A stretch of 64,000 nucleotides of DNA from Dipteronia dyeriana (lineage: Eukaryota > Streptophyta > Magnoliopsida > Sapindales > Sapindaceae): contig CM065300.1 in NCBI GenBank assembly GCA_032871835.1, positions 115,284,849 to 115,348,848 of the forward strand, in the 5' to 3' direction. A program made the position numbers and the translations under genes. Below the pieces are notes generated by a model. The model worked only from the letters and a program-made list of their open reading frames with translations. It was not told the DNA's origin and did not search any database. Positions within the stretch are counted from its first letter, which is position 1. Each line of letters opens with the position of its first letter. Of the stretch, positions 12,366 through 24,439 are shown one piece after another.

Positions 12366-13475
12366 CACTATTTTAAAGTTAGGGTTTTCAATTATTAATG
12401 CACCTAGATATTACTAAGATTAAATGGCTAATTTCAATCTAAATGTCTAAGGCATAACAAATTATTAGCATCTTATTCAGATGAACTAATCTGATTATTA
12501 ACTAATTAAAAATCTATTTCATTATTCAAATTATAATCTATGTAAACAATTTTACTAAGACTAGAATTATTTAATGCGTTTTACCAAGTTTTAACTATTA
12601 AAACTAATCACATAATTAGGTCCAAATATATTAAGGCTTTAATCTAATTAAACCTAATATTAAGTGACGAACCTAACTAATCTAACTAATTAATGAATTT
12701 GATTCATAGACTAGTTATTAACGAGAATTACCAAGTTTTTATCTAAAAAACTAATCTCATTATTTAATAGCCAATTATGTGAATTATGTTAATTTTTAAT
12801 CAATTAAAAAATATGTAAAAATACGTAATTATCAATGGTTATTATACATCTATGATATATCCAATACATATATCCATATGTGTAGGCACACATATTCTAA
12901 ATGACACGTATATCCATGGCAATGCTTTAACCATCCCATAAAAAAAACATACATGAGTTGATCGAGTATAATGGGTTATTTAACCTAAAAAATGTCTAAT
13001 TACAAAAACTACCCAAAGCATTCCTTGGTCTTCAAGTAATTCCAGTATTTTTCAAGTTCTTTTTTGTTCTTCTTATTCAGAGCTTTTAACCAAGTCCAAC
13101 TTGATTAAATAGGATCTTTTAAAAAAACAATCATGACCCATCTCATGAATCAAACCTAAAGCCCAAGTGTTACTCTAACCCTTATTGGATGCCCAAGGCA
13201 TATATATATATATAAATCCAGCTCAAAATCCATTTTGAATTCAGAAAAACTAGGATTGTATATTCAAAACCCTAGCTCTTTTGTGTGTGGTCGTCATCCG
13301 CATGCAAGGGTTACCCGCAACCATACACACGATAATCACGCAGCGGTAAGCACGCGCATCCAACCAGTCGCGCACGAACAATATGTCGTGCATGAAGAAA
13401 TTGCAAAGCGGGCTTGCGTGCATCTAGTCCCTACGCAGTGGACTCGCACTACAGCAGCCCAGGTGCATAACCTAG
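12366..13475. other. Unassigned AT-rich DNA with promoter-like end
   Basis: 12366-13000 is very AT-rich, with loosely repeated 'aactaatc...attaactaatta' phrases. At 13199-13216 a catatatatatatataaatcc TATA-like element is followed by about 240 bp of unusually GC-rich DNA (13260-13475) that includes an 81-codon open frame (13235-13480) with no recognisable protein features. The layout (TATA, then leader) resembles the U3/R part of a plus-strand LTR that was cut at 13475 by LTR-B. No match to the copia-2 3' LTR was seen, so the 5' LTR of copia-2 is unaccounted for. Confidence 0.4.
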
Positions 13476-15535
13476 TGTAGGGAAAATCGCACAACGGAAG
13501 CGTAAAAAAAAAAAAACTTGGGTTTAGTATATTAAAAAAGTTTTCCCTTTAAAAGAAAGAACATTAACTCTAGATTAATTGATGTATATTAAAAGTGTCG
13601 TACCTTTTTTTTAGTGACAATTAAACTAGCGTCGAATTGAATCCATAAGATCTTCCAATCCTATCACGAACATGAATCACCTAGGAGTGTGGGCTCCCTT
13701 TCTTTAAATTTTATACTTGAGGATGGAAACAACAAAAATTTCTTCTTTGTTAGTCACAATAATCCTCCAAGATTAAAACCAAGAACGTCCGGTCACTTGT
13801 GAATTATCAATCAATTTGATTGAAACTCCCGTGAACCTTGATTCAATGTTGTACACAAAACCTTTTGATACAAAAAAATATTAATGTACTATCAAAAACA
13901 AAAATGTTCCCTCTTTTCTCTATGCTTGGTCGAATTCTTCACACAACGAGTTGGACGAAGTTTTTTTTTATAACATTAAAAAACAAATAAAAAACAACTT
14001 CTCACACTAAAAGTTATGGCTTGGTCGAATTTAATAGGTAGTATATATAAGGGACCAAATCCTCTCCTAAGAAGGATTTACTTGGTGGGCAAAAATCCTT
14101 TCCTTAGGTGGATTTATTTGGTGACTAAGAATCCTTTTCAAAAAAGAATTCTTTTCTACACCAAGACTCTTAATCCAAGTCATTAGTGTATTTATGACCA
14201 TATTAAAGACTTCCTAATTTGATTAGATAAATAATTTCTTATATTTATCTACTTATCAACTATAGTCTTTAATATTATTTATACTACCAACAATAGTGTA
14301 ATATTAGGAGACCTTCTCATATTAGGAAAAAGATTTTGAATTTTAATTAAATAATTAATTAATTAATTTCCATTTAATTAAATAATAAAATAAAAACAAT
14401 ATAATAAGCTATTTTATATAGCCTATTATGCCCAACAACATGAGTATAATAATGTATTTGTCAATCTTTTCATATTAATAAAGTGATTTCTAGTTTAACA
14501 AATCTTATAGCATTTATAGTTTATTTATTATAATTGTCAAAAATGAATAATCATAAGGTCAAAAGACTACGAGAAAATAAGAATTGTTCAAACATCTAGA
14601 TATGTATGAGGTAGACACAATTCTTTAGTTAGTCTTGAATAATATTCACAACTTAAGATAAAGACTGGGCACCTTTATCTTGTCAAAGTTGAAGATTCTT
14701 TTACTAGCATTTGAGTGGGATCAAATGTGTTATGATGAGTCTAAAATCATCAAAGTGTGGTGTCTTTGGGCAAAAGAATCTAGTGCACTGGGTGCATTGA
14801 ATTGTATCACAGTGAAATACTTTATCTAGAACCGTTAATGGATAAAAGTTTTCACTTGAAGACAATTGGAGAGTCTATCTCAATCTTGAGATAAATGATG
14901 GACTTATGGTTTCAAGTGTTATCATTTGAGCTATCAATGAGTACAATCATATAGAATAGTATATCCTCGATAGAGTGGTTGTATTCATTTGTTAATCGAT
15001 AGAGGACTTCATTTATAGATATGGACATCGTGGCTCCATTTATGAAATGATAGAAGAATATCATTATATGGATGTTTTGAGGTATTGGATATTAATTTTT
15101 AACGTTAAGCTTTCAATAGTGTCTACTGAAACATGGCTTCTAGACAAGTCAAAATATCCAAGTTCAAAATGTGGTCATATGAGTAAATATGGTAACTTGG
15201 AGAGCTATAGGCGGTTTATGAACTCTTGGCGATTAATGGTATTCTTCACGAGGATACACTTTCTCCATTAAGATTGTTTAGGGTATGAATGAAAAATATC
15301 CACTTATTCTTTTGTTTTTATTAATTTAAGAGATCAATTTTAGTTCTTTAGTGGAATGAACTAAAATTAATAGATTGGACCTAAGTGAATCATTTGTTGA
15401 TTGTAATTAGGTTATGTCAATTGAAGCTTAAATTTAGATAGCCCGCCAAGATCCCTAATCCACACGAACTTACATAGATCATTTGATATATTCTACCGGA
15501 CCACTTTAGGGGTCAAGAATTGTATTGCACTACAT
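13476..15535. mobile_element. LTR-B copy A, rearranged (two halves in opposite orientation)
   Basis: 13476-14420 matches the left part of LTR-B copies at 20923-21690 and 50999-52230 in the same orientation: the gaatcacctaggagtgtggg-like block, then repeated 'ttggcc/tggtcgaat' phrases, then the aattaattaattaatttcc tract. 14420-15535 matches 21840-22620 and 24070-24360 but in reverse complement. In copy B these parts lie in one continuous orientation, so half of copy A has been inverted, with the junction near 14420-14450 (tatgcccaacaacatgag). LTR-B reads on the minus strand as a copia-type LTR. No coding content is present. Confidence 0.7.
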
Positions 15536-16496
15536 TTTCTTATTCCTTAGATTCAAATGAGAGAGAGAAGAGATATCTAAAGGAGAGGGAAGAGATATAT
15601 GTGAAAAGACCAAAAATACCCCTTTTAAGATGCTTCCCCGAGATGTCACATGGGCATCTTGGGGCAGCAAAGGTTTATGGCTGAGATGGCCACGCGCCAT
15701 CTCGGGTGGGTGCCGTTTTTATGGCTTTTGCCATCGCACATCTCCCTTGCGCTCCTCTCGGGTTCTTTGACCGTTCTCCGGCCTTCAAACTCAGAATTTG
15801 AATCCATTTAAAGATTTTGAACCGGGAGTCTCTTAAAAAAATGGAAGAATATAATTTTTTTACCAGAAGTTACAAATTCAACTCGATATACTCAGATGAA
15901 GACAACGTATGTAACATGACTGGAAAGTGTCATAACTCTTGACTCGGAACTCGAAATCAAATGTATGAGTAACCGAAATGGCCGGAACTTAATAAGGAAC
16001 AATATAGCAACAGATTCAAGTTCAAGTTCCATGTTTTACAAACATATACACATACAAACACATTTCACACAAGAATGCAAACTACATAGAGATAGTCTCC
16101 AATCATGCATTTTCCAAAACATGTTATTTTTATACCAATACATGAGCATTCCACTTCAAGTGTGTGAATGTGTTATACCAAATGATTCACTATGATTCCA
16201 GGACATAAGTATATGATATGTGTGTGTGTGTGTGCATTTAATGGTGCATAACTATTCGGGGACACATATGTATGAGTTGTGTGTGGGTGCACCTAAGCCT
16301 TGAAAGAAAAAAGAAAGGTCTTAATATACCTTTGTAGAATCATGAAGCACTTTTCCCTTTGAAGACTTGAACTTGCTTGAATAGTTATCATTTCTTCTTC
16401 GAAGCTTGAAACATCAAGAATCCTAGACAACTAAACAATACAAAGGAAATGTTATTTTGATATAGAATAATGCCAACATAACTCACAAACCTAACA
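15536..16496 (-). mobile_element. Truncated SIRE-type LTR (same family as 25874-28253)
   Basis: On the minus strand it starts TGTTAGGTTTGTGAG at 16496, like the LTRs of the pol-less element (28253 and 36766). It runs through the same exon-like blocks and the two hairpins (15636-15664 and 15681-15705), and stops near 15536. The last 1.5 kb of the LTR is missing. A (TG)n run lies at about 16219-16234. Confidence 0.8.
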
Positions 16497-17640
16497 TCCA
16501 CGTGTCGTTCTGGCGATCGCCTACCAAAACCCGACCAAGCCGTATTCTCCATGACCAATGACTCAATCCCGATCGGAGGCTTTGACCCGACAATCTCGAT
16601 AGCCCCGATTGGGTGTTATGAAATCATCTTTGGCTACTTAAGTAGGTTCAGGAAGGTTGACTCTTGGTGATGTGGCGTCTCCAACTCTCGCATCTTTGGG
16701 TAGTTATGATGATTCATCATTCTTTAGATTTTACCAATAACAACACCCCCTTAAACATACGAGGTCGGATAAACAACTATCGCAAGTAGGAAGCATCTGG
16801 CTGTGTGTGTTTAATTCACTCTATCCTTTTTTGTCTTGTAGACCATTAATGCTCTTTAATACGCTACAATTATCAACCACACATATTTCGGCTGATGAAA
16901 TAATTGTGCATCTTTTTCGAAATTCAAACGGCGCATGGTTTTTGATTCTCGCTAACCTTCCCCCACTTTCGGCTGATGACGGATGCTTACCTTGGTGACA
17001 TCACTTGCTTGTATATAATGTCTTGAGGCGTTTCACTTTTCTTTTTACGATTCGGTATATTACTTTGGTGAAAAACAATCTCTAGCTTTCTTTTCCTTCG
17101 AGCCCCTTGGTCTTCTCAAATCTTGCATCCTTTCAAGCACTTTTCAAGGTATAAATCCTATTATTCATCATCAATATTTTGAGCTTCTTCTTCGTGCTAC
17201 TGAGGGTAGGGATAATAAGAATACTGCTGGCTCGGGTCCATTCTCTAGGGTCATTTTCTTGCTTCTTACCAACCTACTACATTAAACGTGGATTATTTTA
17301 TGGTTAACTCAGAGTTCGCTCCCTTCCCCTCTGATCTTTCTGACTCTAACTCGGTTGATGTTTATGTAGATATGTCGAAACAAAGTAGCTCCAGGAAAAC
17401 CACCAGTGCCTCTCCCATAAAGGATGTTGAAGCCATTTGTGGATGTAAAACCAGAGGAAGATGTGAGCTACAATCAAAACTACCAGTAAATATCCTTTTG
17501 TTTTTATTATCTTTTTCCTTCCGCATTTAATGTCTTTGTAATTATTGTTGTTTACTTTTAATTTTTGAACCATGTGGATCTAATATCATTGATAAATGTA
17601 CTGCTCTATACATATAGGTGTATCATTGTGTTACCTTTTT
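16497..17640 (+). other. Unassigned region, possible Ty3/gypsy-derived sequence
   Basis: It is less AT-rich than its surroundings. The phrase tttcggctgatga occurs twice (about 16888 and 16967). An 80-codon open frame at 17288-17530 (acidic and serine-rich at its start) has no recognisable domain. Base composition and the neighbouring gypsy 3' end suggest it is retroelement-derived, but I cannot assign it. Confidence 0.3.
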
Positions 17641-17643
17641 GGG

Positions 17644-17656
17644 ATCTATAAATACA
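17644..17656 (+). promoter_or_regulatory. TATA-like element upstream of the LOG pseudogene
   Basis: The sequence ATCTATAAATACA lies about 75 bp before the ATG at 17727 and is followed by a pyrimidine-rich stretch and an A-rich leader, a normal plant promoter-to-leader spacing. Whether it ever drove the LOG copy is inference. Confidence 0.5.
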
Positions 17657-17726
17657 AGCATTTGTTTTCCTTTTTTACTTCAAAGCACTCATAAACTTTC
17701 AAAAGAAAAATTCATAGAGTGCATTA

Positions 17727-18379
17727 ATGGCATCACCTTCAACTAAACGATTCACAAACATTTGTGTGTTTGGTGGCACTAATTATGGGAAATGCTGAGA
17801 GTTTGTTGAGGCTACAACTCATCTTGGTAAGGTTTTGGCTGAGTGGAAAATACACCTTGTGTATGGAGGAGGTAACTTGGGATTAATGTGGTGTGTTTCA
17901 CGAGCTGCACGAGACAGAGGTAGTCAAGTTCTGGGTATTGTCTAAAAACCTATGGCCACAGCAGACCTCATCGAAAAGATAAATGGCGAAGAGCTAGCTG
18001 TTTAAGGTATGCCTGAAAGATTGACTGCTATGTTACATCATGCTGATGCGTTTATAGCTTTGTCATGTGGTTTTGGAACCTTAGAAGAAATCTTTACAAT
18101 GGCATCCTGGTGCAATTACACATCCATGAGAAATCCATCGGTTTGTTGAATGTTAATAAATTTTATGATGGTTTACTTTCATTTGTTAATCATGCTCAGA
18201 AAAATTATTACATTCCACCTTCAATCCGAAAAATATTTATCTCTGCTTCAACTCCTCATGAGCTGATTGACAAGTTAAAAGCTTTTAATTATAACCTAGA
18301 TTCCTCAACCTCCAAAATAGATTGGTCCATTGATGAAGACAACAAGAAACACAAAATTGATCTGAATCTTAGTTTGTAA
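17727..18379 (+). pseudogene. LOG: LOG-family cytokinin riboside 5'-monophosphate phosphoribohydrolase pseudogene
   Basis: The reading frame from ATG 17727 matches the whole length (about 217 codons) of plant LONELY GUY enzymes, which release active cytokinin bases from their nucleotides. Visible blocks are ICVFGGTNYG, LVYGGGNLGLM, GMPERLTAMLHHADAFIAL, GTLEEIFTM and, in another frame after about 18112, HEKSIGLLNVNKFYDGLLSF and ISASTPHELIDKL. It is inactivated by in-frame stops at 17796 (TGA), 17943 (TAA) and 18003 (TAA) and by a one-base frameshift near 18112. The family's PGGxGTxxE nucleotide-binding motif reads SCGFGTLEE, so its first two residues are lost. Ordinary LOG genes are split by several introns. 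This copy has none, which suggests it came from an mRNA. It sits directly upstream of a gypsy 3' UTR and 3' LTR. The LOG identity is secure. Whether it was carried by that element is inference. Confidence 0.9.
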
Positions 18380-19612
18380 TTGTCCCATGTTTTTTATGCA
18401 TTTTATTTTCGTTTATTTTGTATTACTTTGGTTGTTTTTGCAGGATTTTGTTATCTATCAAGTTGTTCAGGTGATATCTTTTAAGCCTTACCCCTTTCTA
18501 AAGACATTGGGGACAATGTCTTGTTCTTGTAGGGGGGAGTGGATAGTTGATTTAATAACTTTTATTTTAAAAAAAAAACTAACTTCTAACCATTTTTTGT
18601 GTGTGTAAAGATGGCCGAGTAAGGAGATCTTTTAGATACTCCTGAGACGCATCTTTGTAGTTTTGATGCATTTTTTTTCCTCTCTTTAGACTATTCAAAT
18701 TTATGAACTCTCCGTTGTGATATCATTGGCTAATCCTTTTGTTCATTCAGTCATCTTGAGAATTTTTTCCAACTTTTCAGGACACACATGCATATTGACA
18801 CGTGATTATGTGTAGTAAGTTGAGATTTTACGATATTTATTTCTAAAACATAATTCAAGGGTAACAACCAAAGGCAGTGGTCTTATTTAAACATATATAT
18901 AGTAATAATATTAATAATAATAATTTTGTGTGTTTTGACCAAACTCATACTTAAAAGTTGGGCATCATGCCTTAGTAATCATAGAGTTTTCACGTTAAAC
19001 GGTGGTGGAGTCTTAATAAGAATAAAGTGTAGTTTCGTAGCCTCTTTAACACGAGCAATTAAGTCCGAGCGGTGGTTCAACACCAAATTCCCTAAGACCA
19101 AATGGTTTGGGAGTCTTTGACCCAAAGCTCGTTACTTAGGTTAAAGAGAAAGCTTAAGGGAATTGTACTTAAAAAAAAAAATACAATCCGAATAATTAAG
19201 TCTGTAGGAGTGTTTCAACACTTAATGCTCTTAAGCCAACTGGTTTGAGAATCATTGGCCTAAACCTCGCTACGTGGATTAAAGATGGAATGTTTGTTTT
19301 CAATTTAGTTATATTTTCTAGTTAAAAAAAAAGGTAGAAGAAGATAATAAAATTGTTGCCTAAGGAAGAAGCCCTGATGAGATTTCGGAATGTAAATGTT
19401 GCTTGATTTCAATTGAATATTATAGTTATTGTGTTGATCTTTATTAAGCACAAGAAAGTTTGATTGATATCTCGATTGATGACTGGTTCTCAGAGGGTGA
19501 GAAAAGAGGTATGAGAGAGTTTGTCTATTTGGTAGTTTTTTTTTAGATTTGAATTTGAGTTTTTACTATTTTCGCTCTAGTTGCTAGGGACTAGCAATAA
19601 GCTGGTTGGGGG
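18380..19612 (+). mobile_element. Ty3/gypsy 3' untranslated region with polypurine tracts
   Basis: Non-coding DNA with hallmarks of the region between pol and 3' LTR in Tat/Athila-type elements. A 'cattggggacaatgtc' phrase (18507-18522) precedes a purine run taggggggagtgga (18531-18544). At the end, ctagggactagcaataagc is followed by tggttgggggtg (19603-19614), directly before the LTR. Oligo-A runs occur at 18571 and 19170. The 18907-19270 segment contains a phrase repeated with variation (18972-19140 and 19200-19275). Confidence 0.65.
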
Positions 19613-20922
19613 TGTGATTAACACTAAACAATGCATTTTTACTAAGGGATAATATCATCATTTTACACTTCCAATATGATTAATTCCCCACAATTTAGAC
19701 ATATTTTTGTTCACTTGCTTTAAATGAATGTGTTGTGTAGTAATCAATGTATTTTTCTTTACGTTTCAGAGGTCATATGGTCAATTCATAATTATGGAGA
19801 AGTCAGATGGCAAAAAAAACATCATTTTCAAGTTCAGAACGTCAAAAATCCTAGAAAGGCCACGAAGGGCATTTTTGTAATTTTAATCATTTACAGTTGA
19901 CTTTCACTGTTCATAGTTAACTTTCAATGTCCACTGATGATGTGGCACATTCCCATTGGACCGAATTGTTAGTGCACCATACACTCGACTGCGGGGGATT
20001 ACATTCTAGAAGACTGTTGACTTTGTCTGTTGACTGATGACGTGACACATTTCTGTTGGCCCTAATTGTGAGTGCACCGTACACGTGCTACACGGAATCG
20101 TATTCTATAAGCTGGTGCACTGTTTACTTTTGACTTTCACTGATGTGGTTACTATTCACTATTCACTATCACGGTTGATGTGATAAAATCTGGACACTCC
20201 ATTCTAAATTCATCTGATGGTCAATTTTCATCCGTGTTTTGTATAAATAGGGAACCTCCGCCCTAATTTGGACGTCCTGGATCCAAATCTGACCTTAGAT
20301 TTGTGAAATTCTCTCTCTAATGTTCTCAAGTTCATAGTTTAAATAAAATAGTTATTTCATAGTTAAATTATGTCTGTCTAATTTTATATAGCTGGGGTCA
20401 AAGGTGATACGGTTGGTAAGGAAAATATGATCAAATTTTGGGAAGTTTTTATTTTTATGCTTTCTCTGCTCTGATCTTTGTGGAGTTTTTGAGTCACTAT
20501 AGATAGACAGATATTGTCTAGCACAGTGGGTACTTTTACCCATATCTATCAGAGAGTGGTTTCTCCCCTCTGATCTTTGTGGAGTTTTGACTCACTGTAG
20601 ACAGACAGAAGTTGTCTAGCACAGTGGGTACTTTTACTCACATCTATCAGAGAGTAGTCAGTGGAGTGGAATACCCTCCCATTAATCTGGACTAAATATT
20701 AATAATTGGATCATATTCGGTTTACCAACACTGGATCCATTAGCTCCAGTTTAAATTTTAATTAATTTACATTTTTATAACAAGCTTAATAATTAATCTT
20801 GATTATTAATTCTGCATGGACAAGTGAACAACCACCTTGTGGTTCGACCCGGTCTTACAGGTTAATTTATTACTATGACACTTTTATACTTGGGAGTAGG
20901 AACACTTTTTTAGGACGTGTCA
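19613..20922 (+). mobile_element. Ty3/gypsy 3' LTR
   Basis: It begins TGTGATTAACAC (or TGATTAACAC two bases later) right after the polypurine tract and ends near GACGTGTCA. A TATA box, tttgtataaataggg, lies near 20237-20251, and a CT-rich leader follows. The final 100 bp contain the ggttcgacccggtcttacag and tatacttgggag phrases typical of plant gypsy LTR ends. Two copies of a roughly 95-bp unit (about 20440-20555 and 20556-20660; 'gatctttgtggagttt...agacagac...gtctagcacagtgggtac') form a tandem duplication. It abuts LTR-B copy B. The matching 5' LTR was not found. Confidence 0.75.
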
Positions 20923-22623
20923 TACACGAAACCTTTTAACGTAAAGGCTACTAGTGCACTATCGAAAACAAAACGTTATTTCTTTCTTTTCTTCTTTGCC
21001 GAATTTTCACACACCAATCATAATAGTTGGACGAATTTATCTAGAGCAAGAAACAAATTCTCTACACTCAAAATTCTCTCTTGGCCGATTTTTACTCTTG
21101 TATAAACCCTAGCCTTGGCTGAATTTTCTTCTCTTATAAAACCTAGCCTTGGCCGAATTTCTCTAATAAAAATATTAGCTTGGCCGAACTCCTCTTCTTG
21201 GAATCAATAGCCTTGGCTGAATTTACCTAGAGGTATTAGGTTTCGTAAATCCTCTCCTAGAGAAGATTTAATTGGTGAGCAAGAATCCTATCTCTATGTG
21301 GTTTTACTTGGTGACAAAAAATCATTTTCAAAAAAAGATTAAGATTTCTTTTCTACACCAAGAATCCTAGTCCAACTCAAATTGTGTATTTATTCAATAA
21401 CCAATTATTGAATATAATTAAATTGTGACTAAATCAAAAACTTTCTAATAGAAATCAATACTTTCTAATTTGACTAGATAAATAAATTCCTATTATTTAT
21501 CTACTTATCAAATATAGTATTTGATAGTTATCATATTACCAACAATAATATGACGTTAGGAGACCATCTCTTACTAGGAAAAATATTTTGACTTTTAATC
21601 AAATAATTAATTAATTAATTTCCATTTAATTAAATAATAAAATAAAAAACAACATATAAGACTAATAAATAGTCCCTTGCCGCCCAAGCCTATATATATG
21701 GGCCAAATATTGTTTTTCCTATTTTACTAAATCCATTGAACTTAAATAAAAAGTCCACATATGAACTAGAACGATTCTTACTAAAATAAACAAGTCTGCA
21801 TGACTTAATACAATTACAGATGGACCCATATATTGGTTCGGTAGAATATATCAGGTGATCCATGCAGGTTCGTGTGGATTGGGGATCTTGGCAGGCTATC
21901 TAAATTTAAGCTCCAATAGACATAACCTAGTCACAATAAACAAATGATTCACTTAGGTCCGATCCATTAATTTTTGTTCATTCCACTTTAGAACTAAAAT
22001 TGAACTCTTAAATAATAATAGAATAAGTCAATATTGCTCATTCATACCCTAGACAATCTCAATGGAGAAAGTGTATCTTCATGAAGAATATCAGTAATTG
22101 CCAAGAGCTCATAGACCGCCTAAAGTTCTTCAAGTTACCATATTTACTCATATGACCACAAATTTTGAACTTGTATATTATGACTTGTCTATAAGCCATA
22201 TTTCAATAGACACTATTGAAAATTTAACGTTAAGATTTAATATACATTACCTCAAAACATCCATATGATGGTATTCTACTCTCATTTAATAAACTGAGTC
22301 ATGATGTCCGTATCTATAAATGAATTCCTCTATCGATTAACAAATGAATACCACCAAATTATCGGGATAGACTATGCTATATAATCGTACTTATTGATAG
22401 TTCAAATGACAACACTTGCAACCGTAAGTTCATCATTTATCACAGGATTGAGATAGACTCTCTGATTATCTTCAAGTGAAAACTTTTATCCATTAACGGT
22501 TCTAGATAAAGTATTTCACTGTGATCCTATTCAATGAACCTAGTGCACTAGATTCTTTTCCTTAAAGACACCACACTTTGATGATTTTGGACTCATCATA
22601 ACACATTTGAACCCACTCAAATG
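20923..22623 (-). mobile_element. LTR-B copy B, first part
   Basis: Copia-type LTR sequence read on the minus strand. It is continuous with 24065-24364 when the solo LTR at 22624-24064 is set aside. Its last roughly 440 bp (present in copies A and C) are missing because the gypsy 3' LTR lies against it at 20922. It contains repeated 'cttggccgaat' phrases (20990-21230) and an aattaattaattaattt tract. Confidence 0.7.
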
Positions 22624-24064
22624 TGATTGCAGTATTTTTGATCTTAATCAATTTAAAAGAAAAGTTCGTTCACTGGGATCGGTGATTCTACTAGTTGAAC
22701 ACTAATCATTCTAATTTAATTCTATTCTAAGTGCTTGAAGACTAAATGGCAAAATGCTTGTCTTGATTGGTATTCTAATCCAATAATATGCAAGATCAAT
22801 TAAACTAAATTACTCGCAAGCTCACACGAAAAATATATGAATATGAAGGAATGCTAGGGAATTAATGCAACCTAATTAAACTTCTCAATGTAATCTACAA
22901 GTCTCAATTAAGTATTTAAATCCAATTGATAGGGTTTGTTTCATAAAGCACCTAATCTTCCCAATTACTTAGACACTGTCATGTAATGAGCAATGATTAG
23001 AATTAGTTTTTAAATAAAAAACTCTTAACCAAATAACACATAGCATGGTCATGCATATGGAAATTTTCTCAATTATTAAGTTTGTAGTTAAAGACTAAAT
23101 GGGATTGTCATCCACATCTAACCCTCATCATCATAAATTAACTAATTCTAACACAAACATTCATTGAGGTCTCATTTGAATATAGGTTAAGGAATTAGAG
23201 CAAGTATTACAATAAAAGAGACTACCAATGTAATTAATTAATAAGCATAGACCAAAGGATTACAAAGAGTTGTTCAATCAGTTTACATTAATCCCCTAAC
23301 TTAGAATTAGTTACACATCAAATAAAGGAAATTAAACAAAGAAGAGTGAAAGAAGGAACCCAAGTAGGCCATTGAGGTTCCTTGACTTGTAAGCTTCCTC
23401 TCCTTGCTTCCCAAGATTCCAAGATGGATGGATGGAGAAAATGTCTAAGGATGGTGATGGAAAGGTGGATTTGTCCAAAATCTCATGTGGTTGATGTCCC
23501 TTCCCAAAATCTCATTAGGGTATTTATATGGGTCCAAAAATAGGTCAAGAATCAACCTAGAGACGCGTGCATCGTACTGTCACGCAGATAAATGTCGGGG
23601 TTGTACATGACTGAAATCAAACCGTGACATATCGCTTTTTTACTCCGAGTCTTTTCTTCAGGCAACACCTCGAGCTATAATGTCCAAGGAAGATCTCTGT
23701 CGCCCGGTTTGTCACAGTCTTCCATGATGGAAATTAGACTGCGGCATGCCGCTTCTTTGGTAGATTGCGTGCGATCTCCAAGCAACAATTCGAGCGACTT
23801 CTAAAACAAATTGCTGTCGCTCATGATGTCGCGTCTGTCCATGACGATCTTCCACGATCGCGACAGCTCACCTATTCGCACAAGTTTTCTGATTTCAAGC
23901 ACTTTTGAGTCCCAACTTCACTTAAATCACCCAATTGATGCCCTTAATCATGGAATCCTATAAAAAACATTTAATCGAGCCATTAAATACTTGATTTTAC
24001 TCGAGAATTGAGCAATAAGCATAGGAAGGGGAACTCGAAATCTAGTGTTATCATGGCTCGATCA
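22624..24064 (-). mobile_element. Solo LTR inserted in LTR-B copy B
   Basis: On the minus strand it starts TGATCGAGCC and ends CTGCAATCA, flanked by AAATG (22619-22623) and AAATT (24065-24069), a target duplication with one mismatch. A minus-strand TATA-like ggacccatataaatac lies near 23522-23537. The ttactcgcaagctcac phrase near 22811-22826 is the reverse of the 'cttgcgagtaa' motif seen near the ends of gypsy LTRs. There is no coding content. Confidence 0.75.
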
Positions 24065-24364
24065 AAATTCTAGCAAATGAATCTACAACTTTAACAAGAT
24101 AAAGGTGCCCAACCTTTATCTTAAGTTTTGAATATTATTCAAGACTAACTAAAGAATTTTGTCTACCTCAAACATATCCAGATGTACGAACAATTCTTCT
24201 TATCTCATGGTCTTTTGACCTTATGATTATTTACTTTTGCCAATTATAATAATTAAACTATAAATGCTATAAGATTTGTTAAATTGTAAATCACTTTTAT
24301 TAATATGAAAAGATTGTCAAATACATTATTACACTCTTGCTATCGAGCATAATCAAAACAAGCA
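24065..24364 (-). mobile_element. LTR-B copy B, remaining part
   Basis: Reverse complement of 14445-14700 in copy A (ctttatcttaagtt... and ttgaccttatgattatt... blocks). It ends where LINE-like sequence begins. Confidence 0.65.
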
Positions 24365-24439
24365 GTGTGCTCTTATCTCAAATGCCTATGGTTTTTTTAA
24401 TTCAAGAGTCAAAGCTGAACATTTTTTAAAAGAAAAATA

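Noticed and set aside
13235..13480. 81-codon open frame as a host gene first exon
   Set aside because: No splice donor with a matching downstream exon and no recognisable domain; it is truncated by LTR-B.
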